Below, piece by piece: positions 7,625-16,002 of a DNA stretch of 34,301 nucleotides (position 1 is its first letter; every line of letters begins with the position of its first letter). The position numbers and the translations under genes are program-made. The DNA comes from Candidatus Gastranaerophilales bacterium. GTDB taxonomy: Bacteria > Cyanobacteriota > Vampirovibrionia > Gastranaerophilales > Gastranaerophilaceae. A model generated the notes under the pieces. It was not told where the DNA came from, searched no databases, and saw nothing but the letters and a program-made list of their open reading frames with translations. The stretch covers positions 1-34,301 of the forward strand of contig CALVEU010000007.1 of the NCBI GenBank assembly GCA_944326635.1, in the 5' to 3' direction.

Positions 7625-8206
7625 ATGAAAATAATAATCCCATCAAATATTCATCAAAATATAAATTATAAAATCCCATTTGGAAATAATAGATTTTATG
7701 AATCCAATACCTTAAAAACTACCTTAAATCAACTTAAGGATGAAAAGCCCGATATAGATATTTTTATTAAAGCAATATCATATAACAATAAACTAGCAAA
7801 TACCCAAATAAAAGAATTTGTAGCAAAAGGTTCAAATGCTCTCGTATTCGAAACATCAAATGGTAAAATATTAAAATTAACAACAGGAAACCATTTTCCT
7901 CTAAATCGACCACAAGAAGATTTTGATGTCCCAATTTATGAAAAAGGAAAAATCGGCAAAATACATTATTATCTTGAAGAAAAATTATATCAACATGGAC
8001 TTTCTGAACCTTTTGTTCAAGAAATAAAAGAAAAGATAAAAAATAAAGGTTATAAAACATTTGACATATATGATGGAGATACAAATCAAATCGGCCTTTC
8101 AAAAGACGGGAAATTATATCTTCTAGACCCTGAATGTGCAAAATACAAAACAATATTTCATGCAATATTTAATAAAGCTAAAAAATTTATTTTTAAGAAA
8201 ATCTAA
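7625..8206 (+). CDS. Small kinase-fold-like protein of unknown function (193 aa)
   Basis: Not firmly recognised. Residues 64-82 read K-G-S-N-A-L-V-F-E-T-S-N-G-K-I-L-K-L-T, like a glycine-rich loop and the ATP-binding Lys of a protein-kinase N-lobe. Near the C-terminus D-G-D-T-N-Q-I-G-L-S-K-D-G-K-L-Y-L-L-D-P-E resembles the catalytic loop (D-x-x-x-x-N) and the D-x-G region of small aminoglycoside-kinase or pseudokinase proteins, with D-P-E in place of D-F-G. It is far shorter than a normal kinase. The C-terminus is basic. No clear Shine-Dalgarno precedes the ATG. The gene is alone between tRNA-Pro and the symporter. Confidence 0.55.
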   Translation: MKIIIPSNIHQNINYKIPFGNNRFYESNTLKTTLNQLKDEKPDIDIFIKAISYNNKLANTQIKEFVAKGSNALVFETSNGKILKLTTGNHFPLNRPQEDFDVPIYEKGKIGKIHYYLEEKLYQHGLSEPFVQEIKEKIKNKGYKTFDIYDGDTNQIGLSKDGKLYLLDPECAKYKTIFHAIFNKAKKFIFKKI

Positions 8207-8252
8207 ACTACTTTTTTAGTACATCAATCCTATGATTTTTTGTCTAAAATGT

Positions 8253-8281
8253 TTGAAATTTTGAATAAAAAGTTGTATAAT
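8253..8281 (+). promoter_or_regulatory. Sigma-70-type promoter of the symporter gene
   Basis: -35 TTGAAA (8253-8258), 17-base spacer, perfect -10 TATAAT (8276-8281). Transcription would begin near 8288, giving a short leader with the Shine-Dalgarno AAAGAGG before ATG 8314. Confidence 0.75.
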
Positions 8282-8313
8282 TTTCAGGTAACGTTATTTG
8301 AAAGAGGTTTTAT

Positions 8314-9636
8314 ATGAAATTACACATGCAGATCCTCATTGCATTGGGTCTTGGAATTAAAAGAAACTGGCACATTTTCTTTGGAATTATTCTGGGTATT
8401 ATCGTCGGAATATTTTTACACAGCCACGAATATCCGCTTGTGTCTACAGTGTTAACATTTATTGGACAAGTATTTATAAGATTAATCCAAATGGTAGTAA
8501 TACCACTTGTTGTGTCAGCTATTATTATAGGCATCACAAGTGTAGGGGATAATAAACAATTAGGAAAATTTGGAACTAAAATGATTGTTTATTATGGCAT
8601 AATTACATCTATTGCTGTTGCAATAGGTGCTGCCCTTGCATTGATATTCAAACCTGGTATCGGTGCAGCCCATTACATTGCAGAAAATGCGGCAACTGAG
8701 GTTCAAGCATCCGTTGCTACAGCTATGGCTCAACAACAGGGTAATATTTTAAATATATTCTTAGGCTTTATACCAAATAACCCTATGCATTCTTTCGCAT
8801 CAGGAGATATGGTACCAATCATTGTATTTGTTCTAATTTTTGCAGTAGCCTTAGCAAAAGTAGGTGATGTAAACAGACCTATAGTATCATTTTTCGAATC
8901 TGTATTTGCTGCTACTATGAAAATTACAGATTGGATTATGTATTTTGCAGCACCAGGTGTGTTTGCATTAACTGCAAGTGCTGTATCTAGTTTTGGAATT
9001 GATATTTTCACAAGTATTTCTAAATATTTACTTGTACTATTTATAGGTTTTATGTTGCAACTTTGCGTTGTTTACCCACTATTTTTAAGAATCTTCTCAA
9101 AAGTAAATATAGTTATGTTATACTCAGCAGTTGCAGAAGCTATGATGGTAGCATTCGGAACAGCAAGTTCATCTGCAACATTACCATTAACTATTGCTTG
9201 TTGTGAAAAACGAGGAATTTCTCATAAAATCGCAAGTTTTGTATTACCGCTTGGTGCTACATTAAATATGGACGGGACTGCATTATTACAAACAGTTGCT
9301 GTTATATTCTTAGCACAAGCTTACGGTGTTGCTTTAACTCCATTTTTAATCATTGAAATTGCAGTATTAGCAATTATCGCATCTTCTACTTGTGCAGGAA
9401 TCCCTGGAGCTGGCTTAATTACAATTGCATTAATCTTAAATGGAATGGGATTAAGTCCAGAACAATTAGTTGCAGGCTTTGCATTCCTATTCACAATTGA
9501 AAGAGTTACAGATATGATGAGAACCCTTGTGAATGTAACTTCTGACGCTGTAGTTGTAGCTGCTATCGCAGATAACGAGAATGAAATCAATTATGATTTA
9601 TTAAATAATCCTGCAGCTTATGAAGATATCGCATAA
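8314..9636 (+). CDS. Dicarboxylate/amino acid:cation symporter (GltP/GltT/DctA family), probably acidic amino acid uptake
   Basis: 440 residues, normal for the DAACS/SLC1 family of inner-membrane elevator transporters that couple Glu/Asp or C4-dicarboxylate uptake to Na+ or H+. Visible: several hydrophobic helices; hairpin 1 S-S-S-A-T-L-P (residues 285-291); helix 7 N-M-D-G-T-A (318-323), the cation-binding motif; hairpin 2 A-G-I-P-G-A-G (361-367); helix 8 T-D-M-M-R-T-L-V-N-V-T-S-D with D400, R403, N407 and D411. In the archaeal aspartate transporter GltPh the Asp and Arg at these places bind the amino group and side-chain carboxylate; DctA-type proteins lack this Asp. I therefore favour glutamate/aspartate over succinate. 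Single-gene unit with its own promoter and terminator. Confidence 0.92.
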   Translation: MKLHMQILIALGLGIKRNWHIFFGIILGIIVGIFLHSHEYPLVSTVLTFIGQVFIRLIQMVVIPLVVSAIIIGITSVGDNKQLGKFGTKMIVYYGIITSIAVAIGAALALIFKPGIGAAHYIAENAATEVQASVATAMAQQQGNILNIFLGFIPNNPMHSFASGDMVPIIVFVLIFAVALAKVGDVNRPIVSFFESVFAATMKITDWIMYFAAPGVFALTASAVSSFGIDIFTSISKYLLVLFIGFMLQLCVVYPLFLRIFSKVNIVMLYSAVAEAMMVAFGTASSSATLPLTIACCEKRGISHKIASFVLPLGATLNMDGTALLQTVAVIFLAQAYGVALTPFLIIEIAVLAIIASSTCAGIPGAGLITIALILNGMGLSPEQLVAGFAFLFTIERVTDMMRTLVNVTSDAVVVAAIADNENEINYDLLNNPAAYEDIA

Positions 9637-9672
9637 AAGATTCAAATAAATATTTAAATTTCTCAGATTTAC

Positions 9673-9699
9673 AAACCCTAACTTTTTTGTTAGGGTTTT
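9673..9699 (+). terminator. Terminator hairpin that also covers the queF ribosome site
   Basis: Ten-base perfect stem AAACCCTAAC (9673-9682) / GTTAGGGTTT (9689-9698) with a T6 loop and a short T tail. The right arm contains AGGG (9692-9695), seven bases before the queF ATG at 9703, which is the only Shine-Dalgarno-like site there. It would end symporter transcripts and hide the queF start in read-through mRNA. Confidence 0.75.
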
Positions 9700-9702
9700 G
9701 TT

Positions 9703-10596
9703 ATGAATAAAACAGATGAAATAGCTTCAATTCATTTAGGGAAAAAAGTTTCAGGCAGCGAAAAATATGATCCTAGTTTAATAGTTGCAATTCCAAGAAT
9801 TGAAAACCGTAAACAATATAAAATAGAAAACAACAATTTACCTTTTAAAGGTTTTGACATATGGCACGCATATGAATTTTCATCAATGACAAAAAATGGA
9901 ATCCCTGTCACAAGACTAATGAAAATGAAATATAATTGTGATAGCGAATTTCTTGTAGAATCAAAATCTTTAAAATTATACTTAAACTCTTTTAATATGA
10001 CTAGATTTGGGAATTCTGTCAGAGAATGTCTTGAAATCTGCAAAAATACAATTGAAAAAGATTTAAGTGAAAAATTAAAAACAGACGTAAAAATTAATTT
10101 CTTTGAAAATAATACAGAAAGAGAAAATATTTTCAATAACTTTGAAAATATAATGAACTTTGTAGATGAAAATTCTTTAAAAATAAATAAATTTAAAGAA
10201 GCTCCAGAAGAACTACAATCAGAAAAGAGCAATGAAATAAAAACTCATTATCTTATGTTTGATAGTCTGCGTTCAAACTGCAGAGTAACACACCAGCCTG
10301 ATTTTGGAGATTTATTCATATACTATAAATCTAAGACTCATATTTTGGAAGATAGTATAGTACAATATCTCACATCATTCCGTTCAGAATACCATTTCCA
10401 CGAGGAGTGCTGCGAAATGATTTATAAAAGATTAATTGATTTACTTGATGAGAATGATGAATTATTTGTCTGCGCACTATACACACGCAGAGGAGGAATT
10501 GACATATCTCCTATCAGATTAAATTGTGACACAATAACTGATGCACTAAAACTTATTAATTTAAAAAAGTTTGCAAGAGGTAGCATAAAACAATAA
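9703..10596 (+). CDS. queF: NADPH-dependent 7-cyano-7-deazaguanine (preQ0) reductase, long (E. coli-type) form
   Basis: Reduces the nitrile of preQ0 to the amine preQ1 in queuosine biosynthesis. 297 residues match the two-domain long form (E. coli QueF 282) rather than the ~160-residue Bacillus form. Motifs in order: D-I-W-H-A-Y-E-F-S (52-60), E-S-K-S-L-K-L-Y-L-N-S (86-96; substrate-binding Glu86), L-R-S-N-C-R-V-T-H-Q-P-D (189-200) with the thioimide-forming Cys193 and the acid Asp200, and F-H-E-E-C (232-236). All catalytic residues are present. Its start lies three bases after a terminator hairpin that contains its Shine-Dalgarno. yraN follows with a one-base TAATG overlap, so the two are translationally coupled. 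No other queuosine gene is in the window. Confidence 0.95.
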   Translation: MNKTDEIASIHLGKKVSGSEKYDPSLIVAIPRIENRKQYKIENNNLPFKGFDIWHAYEFSSMTKNGIPVTRLMKMKYNCDSEFLVESKSLKLYLNSFNMTRFGNSVRECLEICKNTIEKDLSEKLKTDVKINFFENNTERENIFNNFENIMNFVDENSLKINKFKEAPEELQSEKSNEIKTHYLMFDSLRSNCRVTHQPDFGDLFIYYKSKTHILEDSIVQYLTSFRSEYHFHEECCEMIYKRLIDLLDENDELFVCALYTRRGGIDISPIRLNCDTITDALKLINLKKFARGSIKQ

Positions 10597-10943
10597 TGAA
10601 TAATAAAAAATTCGGAAATGCAGGAGAAGATCTTGCATGCCGGTATTTAGAGAAAAACGGATATACGATTTTAGAACAAAACAAACATTATTCAAAGTTT
10701 TGTGAAATAGATATTATTGCAAAGCACAAAAATACAACGGTATTTGTAGAAGTAAAAACAAGAAAAACAAATAATTTCGGCAGCCCGCTTGAAGCAATTA
10801 CAAAAACAAAATATGAAAATATAAAAAAAGGAGTACAATTTTATCTTTCAGAGCATAAGATTAAAGATTACAGAATAGATGTAATAGGAATTACAATAAC
10901 TCCAGAAATAAAAATAGAACACATTAAAAATATTTCTATATAA
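10596..10943 (+). CDS. yraN: YraN family (UPF0102) putative endonuclease-fold protein
   Basis: 115 residues, the usual length. Restriction-endonuclease-like fold signature: G-N-A-G-E-D-L-A-C-R-Y-L-E-K-N-G-Y near the N-terminus, E-I-D-I-I-A (catalytic Asp of the PD-(D/E)xK core) near residues 37-42, V-F-V-E-V-K-T-R (E-x-K) near 49-56, then R-I-D-V-I-G-I near the end. Function is unproven in most bacteria. Its start codon overlaps the queF stop (TAATG). The 3' end overlaps the recF 3' end by eight bases on the opposite strand. Confidence 0.93.
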   Translation: MNNKKFGNAGEDLACRYLEKNGYTILEQNKHYSKFCEIDIIAKHKNTTVFVEVKTRKTNNFGSPLEAITKTKYENIKKGVQFYLSEHKIKDYRIDVIGITITPEIKIEHIKNISI

Positions 10944-12039
10944 CTTTTCCTGCCTCTATTTTATAGATTTTAACATCTTTCAAAAATTCATCTTCAAAAA
11001 GGACTGTATCAACTGATGTAATAATCGTCTGAGTATTTTCATTAATTGATTTCAAAAGATAATTTTGCCTGATATCATCGAGCTCTGCTAACACATCATC
11101 AAGTAACAACACAGGCTCATCTCCTGTCTTTGAGGTTATTATATCCAGTTCCGAGAGTTTTAAAGCTAACACAATTGTTCTTTGCTGACCTTGAGATGCA
11201 AATTTTGTCGCTTCTGAATCATTTATATAAAAAATAATATCATCTCTGTGTGGACCAACACATGCTTGTCCTCGCCTCATTTCTTCAATTCTTCTTTCAT
11301 CAAGGGAATTCTTAAAAGAACTGGCAATATCTTCCAACTCAAATTCGCCATTCAAAAAAGAACAATCATATTCTATTTTTAAATTTTCCGTTTCGCTAAT
11401 TATCCTATGCTTTTCTTTTGCAATTTTCTCTATTTCTTTCAAAAACTTTTTACGCAAATAAATAATATTACTACCTGTAATTACAAGCTGTTCATTATAA
11501 ACATCTAACAATGTATCATTTGTATTGCCTGTTTTTAAATACTCCTTTAACAAATTATTTTTTTGGATACGAATTTTATCATACTTTGATAGCCTTTCAT
11601 CATAAGCAGGATAAATTTGTGAAATAGCTCTATCTAACCAATCTCTTCTATCAGAGGGATTACCTCTCAATAACAAAAGATCAGCAGTTGAAAACAAAAC
11701 TGTTTTTAAAACTGATTTAAAATTTTTAGGAGTAGTTTTTACTTTATTCAAAGCAATCTCTCGTTTTTTTTCTGTTGAATAAGAAAAATCTAACTCCACA
11801 TCAGTATCAGCTTTTATCATATTACAATTAATTTCAGCCTTTTCTGCTCCAAAATTAATTAGTTCAAGATTATTAGATGTTCTTGGGGATTTCAAAGTTG
11901 ACAAAAAATAAATACTTTCTAAGATATTTGTTTTTCCTTGAGCATTTTTGCCGATAATAAGAATTTTATTACCAGACAAATCAAGGCATAAATCCTTGCA
12001 ATTTCTGTAATTTGTAAGTTTTAAATCCCTCAATCTCAT
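10936..12039 (-). CDS. recF: DNA replication/repair protein RecF
   Basis: SMC-like ATPase that, with RecO and RecR, loads RecA at single-strand gaps and stalled forks. 367 residues from the chosen start. Motifs: the N-terminal M-R-L-R-D-L-K-L-T-N-Y-R-N typical of RecF, Walker A G-K-N-A-Q-G-K-T (about residue 30), the signature region A-S-Q-G-Q-Q-R-T, and Walker B P-V-L-L-L-D-D-V-L-A-E-L-D. The frame extends to 12057 (M-G-Y-N-F-F-M-), but RecF homology starts at the 12039 Met, and TATAAT lies six bases upstream of it inside that extension, which makes the longer form unlikely. Not beside dnaA/dnaN/gyrB as in the classic arrangement. No Shine-Dalgarno. Confidence 0.95.
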   Translation of the reverse strand: MRLRDLKLTNYRNCKDLCLDLSGNKILIIGKNAQGKTNILESIYFLSTLKSPRTSNNLELINFGAEKAEINCNMIKADTDVELDFSYSTEKKREIALNKVKTTPKNFKSVLKTVLFSTADLLLLRGNPSDRRDWLDRAISQIYPAYDERLSKYDKIRIQKNNLLKEYLKTGNTNDTLLDVYNEQLVITGSNIIYLRKKFLKEIEKIAKEKHRIISETENLKIEYDCSFLNGEFELEDIASSFKNSLDERRIEEMRRGQACVGPHRDDIIFYINDSEATKFASQGQQRTIVLALKLSELDIITSKTGDEPVLLLDDVLAELDDIRQNYLLKSINENTQTIITSVDTVLFEDEFLKDVKIYKIEAGKVI

Positions 12040-12045
12040 AAAAAA

Positions 12046-12051
12046 ATTATA
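12046..12051 (-). promoter_or_regulatory. -10 box giving a leaderless recF mRNA
   Basis: Minus-strand TATAAT followed by six T and the ATG at 12039. The best -35 is a weak TTAAGA at a 16-base spacer. Same geometry as at 3463, 7151, 16702 and 20139. Confidence 0.55.
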
Positions 12052-12080
12052 CCCCAAATATATGATTTCTTAATTATTTA

Positions 12081-12109
12081 TAGACTATTGTAAAAATTTT
12101 TTATATAAT
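12081..12109 (+). promoter_or_regulatory. Promoter of the 12142-pilT operon
   Basis: -35 TAGACT (12081-12086), 17-base spacer, perfect -10 TATAAT (12104-12109). It is divergent from and close to the recF promoter. Confidence 0.6.
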
Positions 12110-12141
12110 AACTCTATAAATGCAAGAATAAGGGAAGTACT

Positions 12142-12396
12142 ATGTTACCTATTATATCAGAAGAGAATGCAGCTGTAGCTTTTAATGAAATCTTTAAAGA
12201 TATGCCTGCTTGGCGTAAAAAAATGATTCATTATATTAAAGATGAAAATCCTGAAATAAATACAGCTATAATTGAAGCCGCAAATCAAACTGACTTAGAC
12301 CCAAAAGCAGTAGCACTGGGTGCATATATGACATACACACTTATAGAACTTGCTATGAAAGACAATGATGCATTAATGAATTTCCAGGAAGGATAA
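12142..12396 (+). CDS. Small protein of unknown function in the pilT operon (84 aa)
   Basis: Not recognised. Clear Shine-Dalgarno (AAGGGAAG) before the ATG. Acidic and mostly helical, with P-A-W-R-K-K-M-I-H-Y-I-K in the middle and a hydrophobic helix near residues 55-72 (A-V-A-L-G-A-Y-M-T-Y-T-L-I-E-L-A). It ends five bases before pilT, so it is almost certainly co-transcribed and may act with the retraction ATPase, though nothing in its sequence shows this. Confidence 0.72.
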   Translation: MLPIISEENAAVAFNEIFKDMPAWRKKMIHYIKDENPEINTAIIEAANQTDLDPKAVALGAYMTYTLIELAMKDNDALMNFQEG

Positions 12397-12401
12397 AATT
12401 T

Positions 12402-13466
12402 ATGTTAATTGAAGAACTATTAGAAAAACTTGTTGCTGATGGCGGTTCAGACTTACATATTTCAGCTAACTTACCACCAGCTGCCCGCATTGATGGTAAA
12501 TTACAAAGATATGATTATCCACCATTAAGTCCTGATGATGTTGAAACTCTTTTATTCCCAATGTTATCAAATGAACAAAGAAGAACTCTAGAACAAACTT
12601 GGGAACTAGACTTTTCATATGGTATTGAAGGCTTAAGCCGTTTCAGGGTAAACTTCTACAAAGATAAAGGTAACTACGCAGCAGCATTCAGAACAATTAC
12701 ATCAGTAGTTCCTTCCTTTGATAAACTTGGATTACCTGAAATTGTAAGAAAAACAGCTGACAAACCAAGAGGTTTAATTTTGGTAACAGGCCCTACAGGT
12801 TCAGGTAAATCAACAACTCTTGCTGCCATGATTGACTATATTAATTCAAACAGAGCAGAGCACATCTTAACAATTGAAGACCCTATAGAATTCGTTCATA
12901 CATCAAAACAGAGTATTATTCACCAACGTGAATTGGGTATGGACACAAGATCATTTGCTAACGCTCTTAAATCAGCACTTCGTGAAGACCCTGATATCAT
13001 TCTGGTAGGTGAGATGCGTGACCATGAAACAATTGCCTTAGCGCTAACAGCAGCAGAAACAGGTCACTTGGTATTCGGAACATTGCACACATCTTCTGCG
13101 GCTCAAACAATTGACCGTATTATCGACGTATTCCCAGAAGGACAACAACAACAAATCCGTGTACAGTTAGCAAATTCTCTTGTTGCAGTATTTTCACAAA
13201 CTCTTTTACAAAAATTACAACCGGACGGGACTAAAAAAGGTCGTGTAATGGCTCAAGAAATAATGCTTGTAACACCAGCTATCGCAAACCTTATTCGAGA
13301 AGCTAAAGCTGCACAAATTTATTCTACAATCCAAATGAACCAAGGTTTAGGTATGCAGACTTTAGAAATGGCTCTTGCAAACTTATATAAACAAAAATTA
13401 ATCACAATTGAAGATGCATTATCAAGATCTTCAAGACCTGATGAATTAAAACGTTTAATGCAATAA
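12402..13466 (+). CDS. pilT: Type IV pilus twitching/retraction ATPase PilT
   Basis: Hexameric cytoplasmic ATPase that drives pilus depolymerisation; 354 residues, normal length. Motifs: N-terminal G-G-S-D-L-H-I-S, Walker A G-P-T-G-S-G-K-S (130-137), Asp box T-I-E-D-P-I-E-F (157-164), Walker B D-I-I-L-V-G-E-M-R-D (198-207), His box T-G-H-L-V-F-G-T-L-H-T (220-230) and A-I-A-N-L-I-R-E, the counterpart of the PilT-specific AIRNLIRE retraction motif. That motif separates it from the PilB/GspE extension ATPases. Shine-Dalgarno AGGAAGGA. It is the only pilus motor gene in a window with six prepilin-like genes, supporting that at least some of them form dynamic pili, although no pilB, pilC or pilD is here. 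Confidence 0.95.
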   Translation: MLIEELLEKLVADGGSDLHISANLPPAARIDGKLQRYDYPPLSPDDVETLLFPMLSNEQRRTLEQTWELDFSYGIEGLSRFRVNFYKDKGNYAAAFRTITSVVPSFDKLGLPEIVRKTADKPRGLILVTGPTGSGKSTTLAAMIDYINSNRAEHILTIEDPIEFVHTSKQSIIHQRELGMDTRSFANALKSALREDPDIILVGEMRDHETIALALTAAETGHLVFGTLHTSSAAQTIDRIIDVFPEGQQQQIRVQLANSLVAVFSQTLLQKLQPDGTKKGRVMAQEIMLVTPAIANLIREAKAAQIYSTIQMNQGLGMQTLEMALANLYKQKLITIEDALSRSSRPDELKRLMQ

Positions 13467-13490
13467 TAATAACTTACAATTATATTAAAA

Positions 13491-13520
13491 AGACCTCTAT
13501 TATAATAGAGGTCTTTTTTT
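13491..13520 (+). terminator. Rho-independent terminator after pilT
   Basis: Perfect ten-base stem AGACCTCTAT (13491-13500) / ATAGAGGTCT (13505-13514), loop TATA, followed by a T run. It separates pilT from lysS. Confidence 0.93.
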
Positions 13521-13589
13521 ATTTGTATCGATATATGTTTGTGTTAATATTTAATTATATGAACTTTATAATAAAAAAGGAAGTATAAA

Positions 13590-15122
13590 ATGGCACAACA
13601 AACACATGAACCAAGTTCTACAAAAGAACAAATAAGACAAACAAGAATTCAAAAACTTGCAGATTTGGCAGACAAAGGAGTAAATCCATATCCATATTCT
13701 TTTGATAAAGATGCGGACGCTGCTTTTTTACAAGACAAATACAAAGATTTAGAAGCAGGCGTAGAAACTGAAGATAAATATTCTGTAGCAGGACGTGTTA
13801 TGGCAATACGTAATACAGGGATGTTTATCGACTTAATGGACGCTTCTGGAAAAATCCAAATTTTTTCACATAAAGAAAATTTATCAGAAGATCAAATGAA
13901 AATTTTAAAACTTATCGATATTGGTGATATTGTTGGATTTACAGGCACAATAAGAAGAACCCCTAGAGGAGAATTATCTATTAAATCAACTTCTTTAAAA
14001 TTATTGTCAAAAGCTCTATTACCTTTGCCAAACAAACAAATTAGCAAAGAAAAAATGGAAGAATTAACTCATTACCATGGACTTACTGATGTAGAGTTAA
14101 AATATCGTCAAAGATATGTTGATTTGATCGTAAATGAACAAAGTCGTGACACATTTAGAAAAAGAAGTTTAATTATTCAAAAAATCCGTGAATACTTAGC
14201 AAAAGAAGGATATATTGAAGTTGAAACTCCTATTTTACAAACAATGGCATCAGGAGCAAATGCAAGACCTTTCAATACACATCATAATGCTTTAGAAATG
14301 GACTTAACTTTAAGAATTGCTCTTGAATTATACCTAAAAAGATTAATTGTTGGAGGTATTTCTGAAAAAGTATTCGAAATCGGTAAATGTTTCAGAAACG
14401 AAGGAATTGACACTCGTCATAATCCAGAATTTACAATGATTGAATTATACCAAGCATACGCTGACTATAACGATATGATGACTTTAACAGAAAATATGGT
14501 CGCATATGTTGCTCAAGAAGTTCTTGGCACAATGAAAATCAAATATGGTGAACACGAAATCGACTTAACACCTCCATGGGACAGAAAAACAATGCTAGGT
14601 TCAATCAAAGAAGCTACAGGCATTGATTTTATGGAAATCTACAGTGCTAAACAAGCAATCGAAACTGCTAGAAGTTTAAATGTTGCAGTAGATGATTCTA
14701 TGAATTGGGGACAAGTTGTAGAAGCAGTATTTGAAGAAAAAATCGAACCTTCTTTAATTCAACCTTGCCACATCATTGATTACCCAAGAGAAATTTCACC
14801 ACTTGCAAAAGTACACAGAGATAACGATCGTTTAACAGAACGTTTTGAAACAAGAGTTAACGGTTGGGAAATTGCAAATGCATTCTCTGAACTTACTGAT
14901 CCTATCGATCAAAGAATGAGATTTGAAGCTCAAGCCCAAGCAAAAGCAGCAGGTGATGAAGAAGCTATGGAAATAGATGAAGATTTCATTAATGCTCTTG
15001 AATATGGTATGCCTCCAACAGGCGGAATGGGAATGGGCATTGATAGATTAGTAATGTTACTTACAGATTCTCCATCAATAAGAGATGTTATAGCTTTCCC
15101 TACAATGAGAGCTAAAGACTAA
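13590..15122 (+). CDS. lysS: Lysyl-tRNA synthetase, class II
   Basis: Charges tRNA-Lys in the cytoplasm. 510 residues with an N-terminal OB-fold anticodon-binding domain (about residues 60-150; S-V-A-G-R-V-M-A-I-R-N-T-G-M-F-I-D-L) and a class II catalytic core. Motif 1 lies near Y-R-Q-R-Y-V-D-L, motif 2 is F-R-N-E-G-I-D-T-R-H-N-P-E-F-T, and motif 3 is G-M-G-M-G-I-D-R-L-V-M-L near the C-terminus. A Shine-Dalgarno AAAAGGAAG precedes the ATG, with a probable -10 TATAAT just upstream. Monocistronic between two terminators. Confidence 0.97.
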   Translation: MAQQTHEPSSTKEQIRQTRIQKLADLADKGVNPYPYSFDKDADAAFLQDKYKDLEAGVETEDKYSVAGRVMAIRNTGMFIDLMDASGKIQIFSHKENLSEDQMKILKLIDIGDIVGFTGTIRRTPRGELSIKSTSLKLLSKALLPLPNKQISKEKMEELTHYHGLTDVELKYRQRYVDLIVNEQSRDTFRKRSLIIQKIREYLAKEGYIEVETPILQTMASGANARPFNTHHNALEMDLTLRIALELYLKRLIVGGISEKVFEIGKCFRNEGIDTRHNPEFTMIELYQAYADYNDMMTLTENMVAYVAQEVLGTMKIKYGEHEIDLTPPWDRKTMLGSIKEATGIDFMEIYSAKQAIETARSLNVAVDDSMNWGQVVEAVFEEKIEPSLIQPCHIIDYPREISPLAKVHRDNDRLTERFETRVNGWEIANAFSELTDPIDQRMRFEAQAQAKAAGDEEAMEIDEDFINALEYGMPPTGGMGMGIDRLVMLLTDSPSIRDVIAFPTMRAKD

Positions 15123-15150
15123 TTTAATAAAAAATATATAATAAAAGAAA

Positions 15151-15176
15151 AGACCGATATACAATCGGTCTTTTTT
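15151..15176. terminator. Bidirectional terminator between lysS and the pseudopilin pair
   Basis: Eight-base stem AGACCGAT (15151-15158) / ATCGGTCT (15164-15171), loop ATACA, T run on the right and an A-rich flank on the left, so it can serve lysS (+) and the convergent pseudopilin gene (-). Confidence 0.9.
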
Positions 15177-15200
15177 ATGAAAGATGAAAGGAGCTGAAAC

Positions 15201-15878
15201 TTAGTAATAGGTAATTTTCCAACCATCATTAATAACTCTTGCAGTACAAGTCAAACCTGATGCTGCTTTGTTACAGTTATATGTATTGTCAAAACCACTA
15301 GGAACAATTTCACTATCATTAAGCACAAATGCGAATATATCACGTCCCATTTGATTTGGAGAGCCATTTCCGTTAACATCAATCATAAATACAACAGAGT
15401 CTTTATCAACATTCACCCCAAATTCAGAACGAACAATATCTCTTGGATAAACGTTCATTATAACATTCATGCCATCAACTAAAGTAAACATATATTGATA
15501 CATTTGAGCTCTTTTTAAATAAACTTTTCCGCTCAAAAACTTAGTTGGATATTGCCAACAACCGGTTGCATTTGAACATTCTCTTACAACTTTAAAATAT
15601 GGTTTGTAATATGAAAAAGCTAATGCAGATGAATCTTGAGAATATTCATCTAAGCCCCAATAATTAGGAGATGATCGATCTAAAATAACAAACATTGTAA
15701 CTTGACTAATTGAAGTATAAAACTTTTTCAATGCAGTCATATTTTTAGCATCACTAATTTTTGTAACAAGACCAAATATAGTTAAAGAAGCAATAACACC
15801 AATAATCGCAAGAGTAAACAACACTTCTGACATCGTCAGACCAGAACGTTTCTTAAAAAACATACATCCATAACTCAT
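15201..15878 (-). CDS. Pseudopilin / prepilin-like protein with variant cleavage site (pseudopilin 3)
   Basis: 225 residues. The leader M-S-Y-G-C-M-F-F-K-K-R-S-G is followed by L-T-M-S-E-V-L-F-T-L-A-I-I-G-V, a variant of G|F-T-L-A-E-V with Leu at +1; Glu +5 is kept. The body has Cys pairs (C-S-N-A-T-G-C near 97, C-N-K-A-A-S-G-L-T-C near the end), D-V-N-G-N-G-S-P-N-Q-M-G-R-D-I-F-A-F, and ends D-G-W-K-I-T-Y-Y. AGGAGG sits 12 bases before the ATG, a little far but the only candidate. It follows pseudopilin 4 by 124 bases on the same strand and shares its body plan (Y-W-G...Y-K-P-Y-F...C-W-x-Y-P-T-K), so the two are old tandem duplicates, probably co-transcribed. Confidence 0.87.
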   Translation of the reverse strand: MSYGCMFFKKRSGLTMSEVLFTLAIIGVIASLTIFGLVTKISDAKNMTALKKFYTSISQVTMFVILDRSSPNYWGLDEYSQDSSALAFSYYKPYFKVVRECSNATGCWQYPTKFLSGKVYLKRAQMYQYMFTLVDGMNVIMNVYPRDIVRSEFGVNVDKDSVVFMIDVNGNGSPNQMGRDIFAFVLNDSEIVPSGFDNTYNCNKAASGLTCTARVINDGWKITYY

Positions 15879-16002
15879 AAGACTTTATCGCCTCCTATCT
15901 TTTGATAAAAGACTTATCATTTTAACAATACATATACTAGATATATACCCAAAAACCATAAAAATATAACATATTTTATAAAGAAAAATTAAAATTTTAA
16001 AA

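Noticed and set aside
7767-8165. 132-codon minus-strand frame
   Set aside because: It lies fully inside the kinase-like gene; Leu/Phe-rich translation typical of the antisense of an AT-rich gene, with no Shine-Dalgarno.
9640-9703. preQ1 riboswitch before queF
   Set aside because: The hairpin has a U-rich loop and no A-rich tail or pseudoknot partner expected of a preQ1 aptamer.
9732-10232. 166-codon minus-strand frame
   Set aside because: It is antisense to queF, whose motifs are unmistakable.
12040-12057. Longer recF start
   Set aside because: The extension contains the -10 box and lacks RecF similarity.
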